A stretch of 64,000 nucleotides of DNA from Neocallimastix lanati (nom. inval.) (GCA_016946835.1 JACVTC010000054.1:182001-246000); one strand, 5' to 3'; counted from the first letter of the stretch, positions 11,638 through 24,422 are shown. Made by a program: numbers and translations. Notes: generated by a model from the sequence alone, not told the origin.

Positions 11638-11822
11638 TATGAAGGTTAAGAAACGAAAGTCGACGTGAACCCATAAACACCACATTGTTTATAGCGCAGT
11701 TATGTGCCATTTATGTTTCTTTATTGAATAATACTGATACTTGTGTAAAGTGTAGTATTCTGATACTAATCAAGTACAATTCGGGTAATGAGAACAGTAT
11801 TATGATATCATGTATACATTAA
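11638..11822. other. GC-richer non-coding island between PepD copies
   Basis: This 185-bp segment of clearly higher sequence complexity contains GAAAGTCGACGTGAACCC and several repeats of an ATACTGATACTT / GTATTCTGATACTA type. It has no reading frame worth reporting and no recognisable tRNA, 5S or snRNA signature. It is the third such island interspersed with the dipeptidase genes. Function unknown. Confidence 0.3.
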
Positions 11823-12410
11823 ATAATACTAATATAATAAAAAATGAAAATAATAAATTACTTATATCGATAATAAAGATTTTAAAAAAAAAAATTAAAA
11901 TATTTAATAAATAATGATAATAATAAAATAATAATAATATAATAAAAATAATATAATAAAAATAATAAAACAAAATTAAAAAAACAAATAAAAAAATAAA
12001 ATAAAATTAATAAAACAAAAATAATAAATAAAATTAAAATGAAATTAAAAAAAAAAAAAAAATACTAATTTTTTTTTTTTTTTTTTATTTTTTTATTTTT
12101 TATTAATTTTTTTATTTATTAATAATACTCAATTATTAATTAACAAGTTAAATATTATTTTTGAAATATAATTTTTAAAAAAAATATTAATATAAAATTT
12201 ATTAATTTTATGTGTGTAGCAGCAATTATAATAATTAAAATAAAAACAGTTAGGGTATATAAAATTTTATATTATATACATTTTTAATGATTTTAAACCC
12301 TAAATTTCTATTATATTTCTAGATTCTATATATATATATATATTTTAAATAATATAATTTAATATATAAATTAATAAAAATCTCAAAATATTCTTCTTTT
12401 ATTATAGTTT

Positions 12411-13991
12411 TTAATTTTCAAGTTGTTTAATGTTACGAAGTAATTCAACAGTGTATTCCCAGGTGCTCTTAACTGTCTTAACTTCAACAGTTTCATTAAT
12501 AGTGTGTGGATCATTAACAGTTGGTCCATAACTAATGAATTGCATGTCTGGATAGACAACAGCAAATTCAGATAATTCAAGTCCACCTCCAACTTTACGA
12601 AGACTGATTGGTTTACCAAAGTGTTCTTGGTAAATGTTACGAGCATAGTTCATTAAAGCAGAATCTAATGGTGGATTCCATGGAGAGAAAGCACCATACT
12701 TTCTGGTGGTGAAACCAACCATACTACCTTCAAAACCTGAAATGATAATGTCTGCTAATTTAGCAATATTGTCATTGTTGAAACCACGAACTAAATATTC
12801 AATATTTAAGGTACCATCTTTCATGGTGATTGGACCAACATTGTTAGAAGTTTCGAAAATATCTTTAACAGTTTCACTCCATTCAGTGACACCTTGAGCA
12901 GCATTAGCAAGACCAGCAAAGACTGCTTTAGTTTGAACTTCTGTCATACTTTCCTTTGGAGTTTCAGTTTCAACAATAGTTAATTCCATGTTTGGATCAG
13001 CAGTAGCATATTTAGCTTTAACTTCAGCAACGTAAGTTTCCCATTTAGTTTCAAATTCAGTTTTTTGAGCTTCTGGAACAAGAACAGTAGCCTTAGAAGA
13101 AATAGAAATAACATTTGGGAATGAACCACCTTCAATAGCAGCAAGACGAAGATCAGAAATAGTAGCAAGGAAATCACCTAAGAGTTTAATAGCATTAGAT
13201 CCACCATTAACAATAGCAACACCACTATGACCACCTGTTAAACCAGAAACAGAAAGATTGTAAGCAGCATAACCACTTGGAGTTTCAGTGATGTTGTAGG
13301 CAAGATTAGCAGCAACATCTAAACCACCAGCTGTACCAATACAAAGTTCACCATCGGTTTCCCAATCAATATTCATCATATATTTACCTTTAAGAATTCC
13401 TGGAGTAAGAGCAATAGCACCACTGAATTCTTGTTCTTCATCCCAAGTGAAAAGACATTCTAATGGACCATGACTGATAGTCTTACTTTCAAGAATGGCA
13501 AGAACAATTGAGACACCAATACCATCATCAGCACCAAGAGAAGTATTATTATCCTTACTTCTGATGTAAGTACCATCATTGTAACTTTCAATACCTTGTT
13601 CTAAGAAATCAATTTCATAACCATCCTTAGCAACACAAACCATATCTTGATGAGTTTGTAAAGTAATCATTGGTGTTCTTTCCATACCTGGAGTAGCTTC
13701 CTTATATATAATGACATTCTTACCATCCATAACATATTCAAGATCATGTTCTTTAGCGAAATCGACAAGGAAATAACCCATCTTTTCTTCATGTTGACTT
13801 GGACGTGGAACACCATTAACTTGTTTGAAAATTTTTAAAACATTTTCATAATCAGGAATTTCATTTTCAGTTGGAGCTGGAAGTTTATTTGGCTTATTAT
13901 TTGGTCTTTGACGGAACCATTCTAAATTCTTACTAGTACAAACAGCCACTAACATGGCCATGAAAATGGTAATAAAATTTAAAGTTTTCAT
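12411..13991 (-). CDS. Secreted PepD-like aminoacyl-histidine dipeptidase, copy 3
   Basis: Intronless, 526 aa, with the same architecture as copy 2: an N-terminal hydrophobic signal (MKTLNFITIF onward), a short Pro/Asn-rich linker, then the complete dipeptidase domain. All metal and catalytic residues are present: THQDM, LGADDGIG, WDEEQEFSG, MMNIDWET and NDPHTINE. The N-terminal region (EWFRQRPNNKPNKLPAPTEN) matches copy 1 rather than copy 2, and its 5' flank is colinear with that of copy 1, so copies 1 and 3 are the closest relatives. The start codon is set by the signal peptide shared among all three copies. Likely role: extracellular or vesicular dipeptide hydrolysis. Exact substrate preference cannot be read from the sequence. 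Confidence 0.92.
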   Translation of the reverse strand: MKTLNFITIFMAMLVAVCTSKNLEWFRQRPNNKPNKLPAPTENEIPDYENVLKIFKQVNGVPRPSQHEEKMGYFLVDFAKEHDLEYVMDGKNVIIYKEATPGMERTPMITLQTHQDMVCVAKDGYEIDFLEQGIESYNDGTYIRSKDNNTSLGADDGIGVSIVLAILESKTISHGPLECLFTWDEEQEFSGAIALTPGILKGKYMMNIDWETDGELCIGTAGGLDVAANLAYNITETPSGYAAYNLSVSGLTGGHSGVAIVNGGSNAIKLLGDFLATISDLRLAAIEGGSFPNVISISSKATVLVPEAQKTEFETKWETYVAEVKAKYATADPNMELTIVETETPKESMTEVQTKAVFAGLANAAQGVTEWSETVKDIFETSNNVGPITMKDGTLNIEYLVRGFNNDNIAKLADIIISGFEGSMVGFTTRKYGAFSPWNPPLDSALMNYARNIYQEHFGKPISLRKVGGGLELSEFAVVYPDMQFISYGPTVNDPHTINETVEVKTVKSTWEYTVELLRNIKQLEN

Positions 13992-16900
13992 TATTTATAC
14001 TTTTTTATAAATAATTAAATTAAATATATTATTTTATGTTAATTATAAAAATATGATTAATATATTAGATAAAAAAAAAAAAAAAATAGGAAAGATATAC
14101 ATATTTATATAATTTTCAAATTTTTTTTCAAAAAATAAAAAAAATACAATTTTTAAATGTATTATATAATATATATTTTTATTAATTTTTTTTTATTTAA
14201 TTAAAATTTAATTAATTTAATAACAATAATTATTGTAATATATAATTTTGTAATATATATATTAGTATTAATATTAAATATTTAAAAATTTTTTTTCTAT
14301 TATAGAAAATGGGAATTAAAAAAATTCTTAAAATAGAAATAAATGAATATAAGCCGTTTTTGATAAATTATTATAAACTAATAAATTATTGAATGTGGAA
14401 TGATAAATTTAAATTTTATTATTTGTAATCTATTAAAAATAATGTTTTTGATTAAAAATTTGCATAAAAATTTAATAAAAATTTAATATTTGATTATATT
14501 AAATAAAAATTATTTTATGTAACACACATACTAAACTAAGGTTTTTTGTAGTACAATTGCCAAAAAATTTTTAATTAATAAGAAAAAAAAAATTTTTTTT
14601 CATAAAGTTTATCATATATTAATATATGCCTATATTTTTAAATATATGAAAGGAATATAAAATATATTTTGATTCGAGGAAGAATTACTGGAATTAATTT
14701 ATTAAATTATTTATTTAATTTTATTGTTATGATTACATATTTTTTCAAGTAAAAACATTTATACTTTATTATGCATTTAAAACTATATAACGAATTTTGC
14801 ACACATATTTCTCTTAATTCAGAGAAATGCTTTATTTATATGTTATTTGATTATAATTAACTATTTAATTAGTTGTTCTTGCGATTAAAATAAACTATTT
14901 AATGAGTTTTTATGTTAAAGTATTATAAACATTAATAATTATTATTTAAGGATATATGTAATAATTATATAAAATAAATATTAAATAATAAGAGTATAAT
15001 TAAAACATTGATTTATATTATAAAATTTTTTTTCTTATTTTATTAATTATAATTAATATTTAGAAATCAAGTCATGTCACTTATTAAGAATATTATAAAA
15101 TCATTAGTATTAAATTTGATTTATGACATTAATTTATGTTTGAATAATAAAAACTATTTTATATTAATAAAGGTTTAAATATTTCATTTTATATTAATTA
15201 AATAATTTTTATATTTATTGTTATTTTATTCTATTCCTTTTATATTTTATTTTATATTTATTTTATATTTATTTTATTTCTTTTTTTATTTTATTTTATT
15301 TTTTTTTTAAATATTTTCTTTTTTTATTTTATTTTATTTTTTTTTTAAATATTTTCTTTTTTTATTTTATTTTATTTTTTTTTTTTTTAAATATTTTTTT
15401 TTTTTTAAATATTTTTTTTTTTTATTTTATTTTTTTTTTTAAAATATTACACAAATAGTTCAGTAATAACTTTAATTTTTTGTTTAATTAAATCCATAAA
15501 AATACAATAAAAATAAAAATAAAAAATTTATTTTTTTTATTAATACTTTTATTATTTAATTATTAATGTTTTATTAAATAAATATTAATGAATTGGAAAA
15601 AATTTTTTTAAAAAAAAAAGAATGAAGAGAGACTTTAATTCATTGCTTAAATAGTATTACATTAAATATTAATTATTAAATATATTTTTTTTATATTTGT
15701 TAAAATTTACTATTAAAGAATTAAATAAATAATTAGTATTATTATTATTGAATTATTTCTACATTTTATTAATAATATTTTTTAATGAATTATACAGTCA
15801 TTATTTATTTTTTAATGATATAAAACTTTAAAAATATTTTTTTTTCTTAAAATATTTTAATAATTTATTAAATACATATTTGATGTAGTAAAATTATCAT
15901 TATACGTATTTTATATTTATTTATAAATAAAGTATAATAATTTAGTTCCTTAAGTATCTATATATATGTACTACATTTTCTAACTATTTTCTAACTTTTG
16001 ATATTTTTTCTATTTCATCTTTAAGAAATAAAATTGATTTTTTTTTTCACAGATTTTAATTTAGTAAACATGAAAAAAACTTATTCATTTTAATTATTAT
16101 TATTATTTTAATTATTATAATTATTTATTATTTATTATTATTATTATTATTTATCATCATTATTATTTATTATTAATATTTATTATTTTAATTTTTTTTT
16201 TTTTTGTATATTTTATTCTATTTTAGTTTAGTTCAGTTTTTATAAAGATAATTTGGATTAAATGTCTCAATTTGGCTTATAAAATGTATACATATTTAAA
16301 ATATAAAAAGGCAAATTGAGACAATCTGAACTATTTAAAAATAAAATTTTAAATGTTTACTTTATAAAAATGAAATAAAAAAAAAAAATAAAAACAAATA
16401 GGAAAGAAAATTAAAAATAAAAAACTTAAAATAAAAAAGTAAAAAAAATAAAAAATAAAAAAATAGAAAATAAAAATCCACAAATAATTTGTTTTATTAA
16501 TATATTTTATTAATATTAATTTTTTTTTTTTTTAAAAAAAAAAAAATTACCGCATAACAATTCCAATCTTAATTTTATATAAATTAAAATCAACAATAGA
16601 CTCAAAATAGAAATAAAATAAAATAAAATAAAATAAAAATAGAAAAATAAAAAAAAATAAAATAAAAATAAAAAAAGGAAAAAAAATAGAAAAATAATAA
16701 TAATAAAAATTATAAAAAGAAAAAAGAAAAAATAAAAAGAAAAACATTGTATTTATCAATATATTTTTTAAAAAAAATTATTTTTGAAAAAAAAAAAAAA
16801 TATTTGCCGCATCACAATATAATTTTTTTAATTATATAAATTAAAAATAAATCTTATAGTAAAAATAGTAATTGAACCTTTTTAAATAAAATTTTTTTTA

Positions 16901-17605
16901 GGTTTACAAATATTGAAATTAATAAAAAAAAATAAAAAAAAAAAAAAAGCCTATAATTATTATAATAATTCAAGTAATTAATAATTGTTAATACTATTTT
17001 TTTTCTTTTTTTAATGAAAATTATACGCAATTTTACTAATAATATAATGTATATATTATAATATAATAAATTATAAACATTGAAAATATTTTAATATGAA
17101 ATATTAATATATAATTAAAATTATTGTATATATATATATATTATATTTTTTAATCTTAATTTAAATTATTTATTTTAAATCCATATTAAATTTCATAAAT
17201 AATAATAATTATTAAATAGTAATTAAAATTCAGTAAATAATAATAATTAAATAGTAATTAAAATTATATAAATTAGTCATCACTAATACTTGGAACTTTA
17301 ATTTAACCCATTTTTATATCATAACGAAGTAAATTAAATATTATTATGACTCTAATTAACTTTGTATTAAATAAATTTTTAATCATAACTAATGGTAGTA
17401 CTTTAACTTTTATTATAAATTTTTTTTTATAATAAAATTTTATTAAAAATATACATATATTTTAATAAGTTAGAATTAAAATGAGAGTATTATTTTATTA
17501 AAAACAATTTTTTTTTAATATAATTTTATATAAAGCATTTTTTATAATAATTAACAGGCCTGAACTTAATTTAATCTTTTAATGTATAAAAAAAAAAAAA
17601 AACAT

Positions 17606-17643
<38 letters not shown>

Positions 17644-17833
17644 TTTTTTTTAATTGGTAACAAGTACAAATAATCTCTGTGTTTAATTAAAAATTAAAAA
17701 TCATTAATATCAATAAATTTTACAATAAAAATTTAGATATTTTATATGGATAAATATATTTATATAATTGTAATTATTATTTTTTTTTTTATAAAAATTA
17801 AATATTACTTATTGTATTATATAGAGAAAATAA

Positions 17834-17878
<45 letters not shown>

Positions 17879-17892
17879 TATTTTATAAAGTT

Positions 17893-17924
<32 letters not shown>

Positions 17925-18239
17925 TTAATAAATTATAAATTTAAATAAATATTTTTAAAAAAAAAAAAAAAAAATTATTATATAATAAAAATTAGTAAAA
18001 ATAAAAAGATTTAACGGCTTATTGGTTACACTAACTACTTTAAATGAAAAAATGAAGATTTTTTGTTCAACCTAAGGGCAAAAAATAATAAAGTTTAGTT
18101 CTATGTTTATATATATAACACATTAATTAATTATTTTTTAAAACATAAATTAATTCATTAATTCTACAAAATAATTTTTAATTATTATATTTTTCATTTT
18201 ATTTATGAAATTTTCTAATATTAATATTATTTTTTGTTT
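13992..18239. other. 5' flank of PepD copy 3, AT-rich, no gene
   Basis: Contains the second copy of the duplication-unit flank (about 14,000-17,900; landmarks listed under the copy 1 flank). Within it, TTACCGCATAACAATT near 16,548 and TTGCCGCATCACAATA near 16,803 are related segments. The rest is poly-A/T and ATTT/TATTTT repeats. Short apparent reading frames here are low-complexity Phe/Ile/Tyr/Lys artefacts. Confidence 0.5.
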
Positions 18240-18540
18240 GATTTATATTATAAATATAATCACTTAATTCATATAGAGGTATAGTTTTAATAGTGAGTAC
18301 TTAACTGTGATGTTGTATCTGAATTTGAATATAGTTAATGAAAGTTATTATTCTCCATAATAAACATATAATTTTTGAAGAATTATTAAATTTAGGAAAT
18401 TTTAAATGATAGAGATTACTACCTTTAATGTTCAAATCCTTGTTGAATATAACTGAAGTTTCTGATGATTCTGGAGTTGATTTTATATTTTTTGTTTCAA
18501 AAAAAAATGAAATCACAATAACTAAATAATAATATTAATA
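18240..18540 (-). other. Moderate-complexity segment, possible relic coding fragment
   Basis: A minus-strand open stretch of 71 codons (18,301-18,516) has a balanced amino-acid composition (ETKNIKSTPESSETSVIF, then NIKGSNLYHLKF) unlike the homopolymeric frames around it. I do not recognise the family, and no splice signals extend it convincingly. It may be a decayed gene or transposon fragment, or chance. Confidence 0.2.
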
Positions 18541-18705
18541 AGAAAAAAAAAAACACAGGTAATCAAATATTTATGGTTAAATGTATTTATCTAATAAAAA
18601 ACGAATTAATTCATTTAAAAATTAAAAAATATCTATATATATAAATAGATAATATTCTTAAAAAAAAAATTCTTTCGGTGGATATTGAATTTTTTATAGA
18701 TTAAA

Positions 18706-18726
18706 TTACTCAGAGAATGAAAAAAA

Positions 18727-18768
<42 letters not shown>

Positions 18769-19392
18769 CTCGAAGAAAAATAAAGTAAAACAAAGAAAAA
18801 CAAAGTAAATCCTATCGAGAGAGTAGGAGATCCTTCTATTCCTTATTTCTACTCTTCTCTTTCGAGGGTAATAGAATATGGAGGATGGAATCCCTGACAA
18901 CTACAATAACTACAGGAACCATCAATAAAATGAAATAATTAAAGAAAAAAAAATAATAGCAGAATAGAATTAAAGAATAAAATATAGAATTTAAGGGGGA
19001 GATTTTAATGTCAATACAATAGAACTATATTAAGGAAGTAATGGGGAGATATCTATACTTTTTACTTTTTCTTCAAAGAAATTTTGATACAGATTCGAAT
19101 GATAATATTAATATACCACATGAAGTTATCATTGATGAATGAATAGAAAGAATTAGGTAGTGTGAAGACCATTTAACTCTCCCTTGAACGAAGAGAAATA
19201 TTATCAAAAGATTCAATTTCCATAGATTCATTGTGTAAAGAACTGTAACGAAAATAAAATGAGCTGTTCTAATAAAAGGACACTCAAAAAATGAATCAAC
19301 AGGTTCTAAAAAAAATTAATAAACACGAATAACTAATATTGGGATACTTATTCCTATACTAATTAGGAAGGTCGGTACTAAAATATTAGTGA
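18706..19392. other. Moderate-complexity segment with GA microsatellite and possible relic
   Basis: Contains a (GA)n microsatellite (about 18,729-18,770) and then about 600 bp of sequence richer in G and C than the surroundings but broken by stops in all frames. On the plus strand, GGAGATTTTAATGTC near 18,997 would encode GDFNV, a motif typical of APE-type endonucleases, so a decayed retroelement is possible. No second motif was confirmed. Confidence 0.25.
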
Positions 19393-19645
19393 TAGTTTAT
19401 TTATTTTTTTTTTTTTAACGGCAGCAAACTTGTTTCATCTTTATTAATTAAATATTTGATAAAATACATGTAATAAAATAATAAAAAAAGATAAAAAAAA
19501 AAACAAAAAATAAAACACAAAATAAAATAAAATAATGATATAATATATTCTAGTTTCATTTAATTAATATTTGTAAGACTTCACAAGGGCATTATTATAC
19601 TGAAGTATAATAATTAATTTTGACTTCGCAATGTTAATCATAATT

Positions 19646-21174
19646 TTAAGATACAAATTTATGATCTTCATTGGTTGCGCTAGCCCTGCTGGCCTGTCTT
19701 ACTGTTTCTTCAGCATTGACGCTCTTGGTAGTAGTAGTACGATTCGATTTGAATCTATTGAACAAAGACCATTGCTGGCCAATAGCAATAGGTATAATCG
19801 ATTGGAGAAGTGCCGCAGTAACCACTAAGAACGGAGTATCAGAATAAGCACCTGATTTCATCTGGCACTTAAATAGATCCTTCCATTCCCTTGTACTGTT
19901 ATTAATACTTCGACCTCCAAGAAGGAAATTAAACACTTTTTCACACACACTAGAATCAATATACACATTATTTTCAATACTATTACTAACATTACTAAAA
20001 ATACTATTACTAATATTACTATAACTATTATTACTATTACTATTATTACTATTACTATTATTACTATTACTATAATTACTATTACTATTATTACTATTAC
20101 TATAATTACTATTACTATTATTACTATTACTATTATTACTATTACTATTATTATTATTACTATTATTACTATTACTATTATTACTATTATTATTATTACT
20201 ATTACTATTATTACTATTACTATTATTACTATTACTATTATCATTATTACTATTAACTATATCATTTGTTAGGTTGCCACGGTAAAAAGCAATATATAAA
20301 AATAAAATTTTATCATTAACTTTACTACGAATATGATTGAAAAAAGGACAATCAATTAACCAATGACTTATCCATTGTTTATTACTTTTACAACAGGGAC
20401 AAAAATTAGGACACATTTGATCTATTATTTTTGTAGCTTTAGCAATTCTAGCATCTAATCTATATCCGCTTCGTGCTCTCAATAGCTATAAGAAACCATA
20501 TGAAAGATCAGGATATTCATAACATAGTTTTATAAATTTTGATGTTTCTTTGAATTTGTTTTTGTCATAAAACTCAGCTTTAATAGAATTGATTTTCATA
20601 TTTCTTTTCCAATAAAAATCCTTGATTTTATTATCGTTACTACCTCTTTTCTCTAGTTTACGTTTAAGAGTTCTACTTTCTCTTGTCCATGTATATTTTC
20701 TAGATTTTGGAATATTATTAACTAAATAGGAAATAATACAATTTGAATCTTTCCACCTATCAAAACATTTGACTTGAGGCAAAGCACACTTAGCTGACAA
20801 TGGAGGAATATTTAAATCTTTTGAAATAGAATATACATTAATAAATGATTTGGCTTTTTGTATACCTGCAATTCATCTTAATCCTTTATTAATTAATTTC
20901 TGAGTATTATTTGTTCTAGCTTTATTTGAACCAAGTAAAGGTGCAAAGTAAGAGACTTTACTAAGTACATAAGATTTAATTATAATCTTCTTAAATGGAA
21001 TAGGAATTTTGGAATTTGAAAGAAATTTACTAACAGAAAAGAGAGCTTTAGTAACTTTAGAGTTAAGTAATTTAATAATAGGGTTCAACCATAAGCTTTT
21101 ATCAAATGGTATGCCTAAATAGGTATAACATTTATTTATTGGGATTGGTTGACAGCAAGATAAAAAGCAGGATC
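19646..21174 (-). pseudogene. LINE post-RT and C-terminal region (broken)
   Basis: One frame runs from INKCYTYLGIPFD (typical thumb/post-RT motif) through a linker to a Cys-rich motif, CPNFCPCCKSNKQWISHW followed by LIDC, a CCHC-type finger usual at the C terminus of LINE polyproteins. It is interrupted by a TGA near 20,870 (probably originally Trp) and a TAG at about 20,484. A plus/minus one frameshift near 21,165 separates it from the RT frame. Residues encoded at about 20,000-20,260 form a long Asn-Ser repeat from a (TTACTATTA)n microsatellite. The frame ends at 19,646 with ATNEDHKFVS. Confidence 0.8.
20000..20262. repeat. (TTACTATTA)n microsatellite inside the LINE C-terminal region
   Basis: An imperfect 9-bp/6-bp repeat of TTACTATTA and TTACTA units, about 260 bp. 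Read on the minus strand it encodes alternating Asn and Ser without a stop, so it expanded in frame within the retrotransposon reading frame. Confidence 0.9.
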
Positions 21175-22452
21175 TCTTTTATTTTGAAAAAGAGGTGCGT
21201 CTGGTCGAATCACCATCGTTGCACACTTGTTTATTCCAAAATTCATCATATTAAATTTAGCCCATTCATTTACCTTCTTAAGCATTTTTTTTAACTTAGT
21301 TCTTGATGGTGCGCATAGAACAATATCATCTGCAAAGAGTCCACCACAACATCTAGATTCGCCTAAAGAAATTCCAAGTTCTGAAAAATCATTAAAAATG
21401 TCATTAATAAAAAGATTGAAAAGAATTGATGATAGTGGACAACCTTGTCTAACTCCTTTCATAATATTAAAGGATTCCGAATATTGATCATCAATTTTAA
21501 CACTGGCTTTGGAAGTCAAATATAGATTTTTAATAAATTGATAACATTTACCTCTAATACCTAAAGCATCTAATTTATATAAAATATTACCTATTGAAAC
21601 AGAATCATATGCCTTTTTTAAATCTAGAAAAGAAAGGTAAGTTTCTATATTATCATTTTTTCGCCTTTGACAAATTTCTCGAATTGAAATAAATAAACTA
21701 ACACATTCTTCGTTAGTATGAAATCCAAATTGCTCTGGCCTAATAAAATTATTTTTAAGTCCATATTCCGAAATTTTTTTGGAGACTATTTTCGAAATGA
21801 GTTTAATACCATTGTTAATCAGAGAGATACCTCGATAATTGTCACAATCAGATAGATCATCTCCTTTTTTAGGAATAGATATAATACTTACTTCATTCCA
21901 AGAGCTAGGAAATTCTCCATTCCAAATTCTTGAGTAAATCTTCTGTAAACAATTTAAACCGGAAGAAGAATTATTTACTGAATTTTCGTCATCCGGAGGA
22001 ATTAAAGCTTTATAAAATTCAATAGGAATTCCATCCGGGCCTGAAGCTTTATAATTTGGAATAGCTAAAATTGCTTCTTTAATTTCTTCTATACTGATGT
22101 CTTGATTTATATCCCATTCATTGTGTCTTGTATACCTAATTGTACCATTGGAAAATTTATTAGACCATTCGATTAATGCACTATTGATATCAGAATGGCT
22201 TGATGCAAGTTTTTTATAGTGATTGTGCCATACTTCTAACTATTCTTTAGTAGAAGTAGCTAGTTTACCATTTTTGTCCTTTACTGGAGAATTTGACATA
22301 TTTTTAAATTTATCTACTTTTGCTGTTGTTTTAAGCCATTTCCAAGCTTTCTTTGGGTTATGAGATTTCATATATTCACATCCTGTATTGATCCAATGTT
22401 GGTATTCAGCTTTCCTATAAATATTACACATATGATGAATAATTTTGCACAT
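21136..22452 (-). pseudogene. LINE reverse transcriptase domain (one in-frame stop)
   Basis: A single frame covers the reverse transcriptase: YKASGPDGIPIEFYKAL, NYRGISLINNGIKLISKI, FLDLKKAYDSV, MKGVRQGCPLSSILFNLF and GGLFADDIVLCAP, the last being the catalytic Asp pair. The conserved order and spacing are those of LINE RTs. One TAG at 22,240-22,242 interrupts it just upstream of the RT core, after KLATSTKE. Otherwise the RT core is open for over 1.1 kb although it lacks internal ATG codons. It loses frame at its 3' end (near 21,165) relative to the post-RT region. Confidence 0.88.
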
Positions 22453-22588
22453 TCTATTATATTTTTCAATTAATTCTTCAAATTCATCTAAATTATGATA
22501 AGAACCTCTTCTTTTAATGGTTTAATATAATTTCATTTTGAGTTTTTGCAAATTAAATATTTTCTGTGACATATGAAAAAAAGATTTT

Positions 22589-23599
22589 CTAACTTCTGAT
22601 ATTGACGTTGATATTAAGTTCCTTAGCAATATTGAATGAAGTTGATATAAATTTCTTAGAAATATCATCAATACTAATATTAGGATCTGGAATCACTTCC
22701 TCTAAAACACTAAAATAGTTGTTGTCAAAAATTGATTCTTTTTCATATATACATTTTAATCTATCCCATTTAACTGTCTTTTTAGGCAGAGAGAAAGAAT
22801 TATCTGAATTAAATGATGAAAAACATTTACCTTTTATTAATAAAGGTTTATGATCCGAAATGGGGGGAAAGTCAATAAAAGTACCATATGAAAGTAAATC
22901 TAACATATGATTATTGACAATCGCATGATCTATATCAGATTCTCTATTACCTCTACTCCATGAAATTGGGGAGCCCCATAAGGGAAGAATTTTCCAATTA
23001 CTAGATTTAGAGAGCAAATTACCTAATTTCTCAGTAGGTAAATTAAAATCACCAACCAACATTGAAGGATGAGAAGAGTGACTATTTAACCACGACAATA
23101 TTTCAATTCTAGCAGCTCTAGCATGAAGGCTATGGCCACTATGAGGTACGTACACATTACCAATAGAACACTTAGTGAAATTCCAAAAATTATAAGTATA
23201 CAAGGAATTAATATACTCATAAGTGTTGTTTTCAAGAGAGGCTTGACAAGAATTATGAAACCCTATATAAAGTCCTCTTTTACCGGGAATTTCGTTATTA
23301 GCTTTTTTGAAGAAATGTTTATAGTTTTTTAAAGAAACTCGACACGGATATTTACTACTAGAACCTGAACCATTTCCTGTTTCTTGAATGCATAAGAAAA
23401 GTGGTTTGTACATTGAAATAAAGAATTCAACACTGTCTTTTTTATCAAAGTTCCATCCATTAGTATTCCAACTGACACATAGAGAAAATTCTTTAACTGT
23501 ATTATTATTAATATGAGTGTTATTAATATTATTGGAATTATTATAATTGATTAAACTGGAATTTGAATTTGAATCTGAACTTGAACAGAATTTAAACAT
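22589..23599 (-). pseudogene. LINE 5' ORF with APE-type endonuclease domain
   Basis: 336 codons starting MFKFCSSSDS within a hexamer repeat. Endonuclease/exonuclease/phosphatase motifs appear in order: SWNTNGW (44-49), IQETG (71-75), VGDFN (182-186), ESDIDH (220-225) and ISDHKP (247-252). All expected catalytic residues are visible. This domain nicks target DNA for target-primed reverse transcription. The frame ends at 22,589 near NVNIRS; related sequence continues in another frame (EVRKSFFHMSQKIF), so this is a frameshift within a once longer polyprotein, followed by a TAA near 22,510. Confidence 0.85.
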
Positions 23600-23664
23600 A
23601 AATTTGAAATTGAACTTGAATTTGAACTTGAACTTGAACTTGAACTTGTACTTGAACTTGTACT
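23600..23664. repeat. CAAGTT hexamer repeat at the LINE 5' end
   Basis: About ten TTGAAC/TTGTAC hexamers (plus strand) form the extreme 5' end of the LINE. In frame with the start codon they would read as Phe-Lys or Ser-rich repeats. Such 5' repeats often act as promoter or UTR modules in non-LTR elements; that role is inferred here. Confidence 0.75.
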
Positions 23665-23677
23665 TAGTTTATTTATT

Positions 23678-23726
23678 ATTATTATTATTTTTTTTTTTTA
23701 GTTTATTTATTTAATAAAAATTGTTT

Positions 23727-23779
<53 letters not shown>

Positions 23780-24422
23780 AAAAGAAATTTTACAAAAAAA
23801 AAAAAAAAAAAAAAAAAAAATTCAACTAAAAACAGAAATAATTCCAAGTTAACTTCAGCAGAAGGAGACCTTTATATATTAAGAGTAAAAATTCATGAAA
23901 ATGTAATATATAATATTTTAGCATATACTTTAATAATAAAATAAAAACCACAAATATAAATACAATTACAATTATAATTATAATTACATTTTTGTAATCT
24001 ACATTAAATTTCTAAATGTATTAAAAAAATTTTTTTTTTTTTTTTTTTTTAATATTAATATATAAATTTTAAACATTATTTTTCATAAATTAGTTTTGTT
24101 ATATACAATTTATTTTTTTTTTATTTTTATTTGTTTAAATTTTTTTTTTATTCTTATTTTTTTTTACGGTTTTAACTTTAAAGTAGTAATTATTTATTTT
24201 TATATTAACTATTTTTATTATTTTATTTTATTAATATTATTAATTTTTTTTTTTTTTTTTTTAAAAATAGAGATAAAAAAAAATTAATAAAAAAAATTAT
24301 ACCTATATATAATACAAATAATTTATAAATTTTTATTGCGTTTGGGAATATTTCAATTTTTTTTTTTTTTATTATATTTTATTTTATAAATAATATAATA
24401 AATATATATTGTGAATATTAAA
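23678..24422. other. AT-rich spacer with long poly-A runs
   Basis: Between the LINE and the 3' end of the first seven-pass membrane gene. Holds a 49-nt poly-A (23,729-23,777) and a second long A-run just after it. No gene seen. Confidence 0.6.

Larger units (their letters stand above)
19393..23677 (-). mobile_element. Full-length decayed non-LTR retrotransposon (LINE) with 13-bp TSD
   Basis: The element occupies about 19,406-23,664, flanked by direct repeats TAGTTTATTTATT at 19,393-19,405 and 23,665-23,677. Next to the left repeat a plus-strand poly-T marks the poly-A tail of a minus-strand element (3' end ...GTTTGCTGCCGTT, then A-run). It encodes an APE-type endonuclease, a reverse transcriptase and a C-terminal CCHC-like region, in that order. 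The 5' end begins with CAAGTT-type hexamer repeats. At least two frameshifts and three in-frame stops break the coding sequence, so the copy is dead. The order EN-RT-CCHC resembles Tad/R1-like LINEs, but clade assignment needs a phylogeny. The duplicated repeat is AT-rich, so its exact length is less certain than the element itself. Confidence 0.85.

Noticed and set aside
16547-17928. Phe/Tyr/Ile-rich open frames near 16.5 and 17.7 kb
   Set aside because: Translations of AAAAT and poly-T/TA repeats; no coding signal.
19858-20244. Ile/Val repeat frame overlapping the LINE C-terminal region
   Set aside because: Shifted reading of the TTACTATTA microsatellite; the Asn/Ser frame is the one continuous with the LINE protein.
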